Positions 62,816 through 64,000 of a stretch of 64,000 bases of DNA are shown here, piece after piece; the first letter of the stretch is position 1, and the number at the start of each line of letters is the position of its first letter. The translations under genes and the position numbers were made by a program. The stretch spans positions 496,001-560,000 of the forward strand of contig NZ_JAGYPD010000001.1 in assembly GCF_018343515.1 (NCBI RefSeq), read 5' to 3'. This DNA is from Bacillus sp. FJAT-50079 (GTDB lineage: Bacteria > Bacillota > Bacilli > Bacillales > Bacillaceae_C). The notes under the pieces were generated by a model, which searched no databases, had not been told where the DNA came from, and saw only the letters and a list, made by a program, of their open reading frames with translations.

Positions 62816-64000
62816 ATGACAGTGATAGGAATGTTGCATCATCGAAAAGACCCAAATACGGTCATCAAATCATATGCCTATGCCATCGTCGCTAAAGCAG
62901 AAGGAGCTAGCTTTTTCTATTTCACACCTGGAGCAGTCAATTTCACCAACCGTTCCATTCGCGGACAAGTGTATGAGAACGGTCAATGGAAAAAGCGAAA
63001 CATGCCCTTCCCAGACGTAATCTACAATGCTGGCAGTCCAGAGAAATTAGCAAAATCGAAAATTATTATTCAAAAGTTAAGGGCTGAAATCCCCTTTACA
63101 ACCCACTCGATTGGAAACAAATGGAATGTAAACGAACGATTAAAAGAGGCAAAGGAGTTTTCCAATTATTTAATTCCAACTGAAATTGTTAAAAACAGTG
63201 ATCACTTCTTTCACTTTATAACCGCTTTTAAAGAAATCGTCTTCAAACCGATTGATGGAAGAAAAGGGCAAGGAATCTATTTTATTTCGAAGCTCGATCA
63301 AGGTTTTCAAGTGATCCACAACACAGAAACAAACAAATACTCCGAGCAACAATTGCGCCGCTTGATTAATGAAAAACTTGCAGCAGAAACATTCATTGTG
63401 CAGCCATATATCCGTTCCGTAACGAAATCAGGGCAAGTGTTTGATTTTCGCCTCCATGTTCAAAAAAACGGGGAAGGGAAATGGGTGATCACGACGATTT
63501 ACCCGAGGATCGCCCCGATCGGATCGATTATTGCTAACATTAATAACGGTGGCTATACGAATTATTTGGAGCCCTTTTTACAACAGGAATTTAAAGGAGA
63601 AGCGTTTAATATTAAGCGAACACTCGAACATTTTTCTTTAGCGCTTGCTCAACATTTAGATGAGTTGCAAATGCTGCAATACGAGGAAGTGATCGATGAA
63701 ATTGGAATCGACATCGGCTTGGATCAAAATCATAAAATTTGGATTTATGAAGTAAACTGGCGACCGGGCTGCCCACCTGCTTTTTATTTGGAACTTGATG
63801 TTGTCATTCATTCAATTCAATATGCGATCTATCTCGCAACACACCAAAAAGCAATTAGAGAAAAAATATCAGAAGTAAAAAGAAAACATGGTAAGAAAGA
63901 GAATACCCCGATTATCGCCATCACAGGAAGTGCCGGCAAAACGACTTCAAAAGCTTTTCTTGCATCAATCCTGTCAAAAAGATTACATGTATTTGAATCA
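62816..64000 (+). CDS. YheC/YheD-type ATP-grasp fused to a Mur-ligase domain (3' part outside window)
   Basis: Open from ATG 62816 (AAGGAG upstream) to the window edge, 395 codons. Residues 1-350 match YheC/YheD endospore coat-associated proteins: MTVIGMLHHRKDPN, FPDVIYNAGSPEK, a nucleotide Lys in FKEIVFKPIDGRKGQGIYF, FIVQPYIRSVTKSGQVFDFR in two parts, and the Mg end IWIYEVNWRPGCPP. Residues 365-377 then read TPIIAITGSAGKTT, a Mur-ligase P-loop, followed by SKAFLASILSKRL as in MurF/CphA central domains. ATP-grasp followed by Mur ligase is the domain order of cyanophycin synthetase. It may build an amide-linked polymer or peptide for the spore surface; that is inference. Confidence 0.85.
   Translation, partial: MTVIGMLHHRKDPNTVIKSYAYAIVAKAEGASFFYFTPGAVNFTNRSIRGQVYENGQWKKRNMPFPDVIYNAGSPEKLAKSKIIIQKLRAEIPFTTHSIGNKWNVNERLKEAKEFSNYLIPTEIVKNSDHFFHFITAFKEIVFKPIDGRKGQGIYFISKLDQGFQVIHNTETNKYSEQQLRRLINEKLAAETFIVQPYIRSVTKSGQVFDFRLHVQKNGEGKWVITTIYPRIAPIGSIIANINNGGYTNYLEPFLQQEFKGEAFNIKRTLEHFSLALAQHLDELQMLQYEEVIDEIGIDIGLDQNHKIWIYEVNWRPGCPPAFYLELDVVIHSIQYAIYLATHQKAIREKISEVKRKHGKKENTPIIAITGSAGKTTSKAFLASILSKRLHVFES

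Overview
The window looks like a chromosomal segment of an AT-rich, aerobic, spore-forming member of the Bacillaceae. The evidence is the strong AGGAGG-type ribosome binding sites, frequent TTG and GTG starts, CcpA (cre), PerR, PyrR and BirA type control signals, genes typical of Bacillus (tcyP, gltC, catE with a YodB/CatR-type regulator, ylbL, ywbE), and spore-coat type genes near the right end. I cannot name the species. I saw no rRNA, tRNA, CRISPR array, complete insertion sequence or prophage.

Layout. 1-13.7 kb is an amino-sugar island, mostly on the minus strand. It holds a secreted protein with a carbohydrate-binding-like domain (cut by the window edge, with a perfect cre site) and a GalNAc-type catabolic operon: GntR regulator, AgaS-type isomerase/deaminase, ROK kinase, tagatose-6-phosphate kinase, tagatose-bisphosphate aldolase and a cytosolic sulfatase. 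Next to it lies a two-gene unit for a TauE/SafE anion exporter and a formylglycine-generating enzyme that would mature the sulfatase. Just beyond the sulfatase lies a decayed tail that looks like a GH123 (DUF4091) beta-N-acetylgalactosaminidase. A MurNAc module (murQ, murP, mupG) follows. I read the first part as a pathway for sulfated GalNAc-containing glycans; uptake, lyase and deacetylase genes are not in the window.

14-34 kb is ordinary chromosomal content: MFS exporter, quinone oxidoreductase, YihY, cystine transporter, chemotaxis receptor, LD-carboxypeptidase, AlsS-like ThDP enzyme, membrane proteins, a YlbL-type protease with a DUF1002 partner, a guanine deaminase-like enzyme and an isolated purC. 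Two M20 hydrolases follow, the second in an operon with DUF3100-type membrane proteins. A gltC-like regulator and gdhA come next, which suggests a link to glutamate release and catabolism.

35-48 kb holds a second TauE-type gene, a cold-shock gene, bioY-bioB behind a BirA-type operator, an ECF sigma/anti-sigma operon, an 11-unit 52-bp tandem array, a lactonase, a catE/nitroreductase/CatR-type quinone-stress locus, pepT, a broken bile-acid:sodium symporter family gene, and pyrP behind a PyrR attenuator.

48-60 kb is a sugar-acid region: gluconokinase, an SDR and a LarA-like nickel-racemase-family protein facing a ROK repressor; a perfect 13 x 20-bp tandem array; gnd; catalase under a PerR box; kdgK-kdgA behind a tandem operator; and a LacI regulator with a cre site. 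Together these can feed gluconate or keto-deoxygluconate into the pentose-phosphate and Entner-Doudoroff routes.

60-64 kb carries an oxidase-like membrane protein, an ATP-grasp ligase, a CotY/CotZ-like spore coat protein and, running off the edge, a YheC/YheD-type ATP-grasp fused to a Mur-ligase P-loop domain, the same domain order as cyanophycin synthetase. This last cluster and the sulfated-GalNAc island are the best candidates for under-described biology here.
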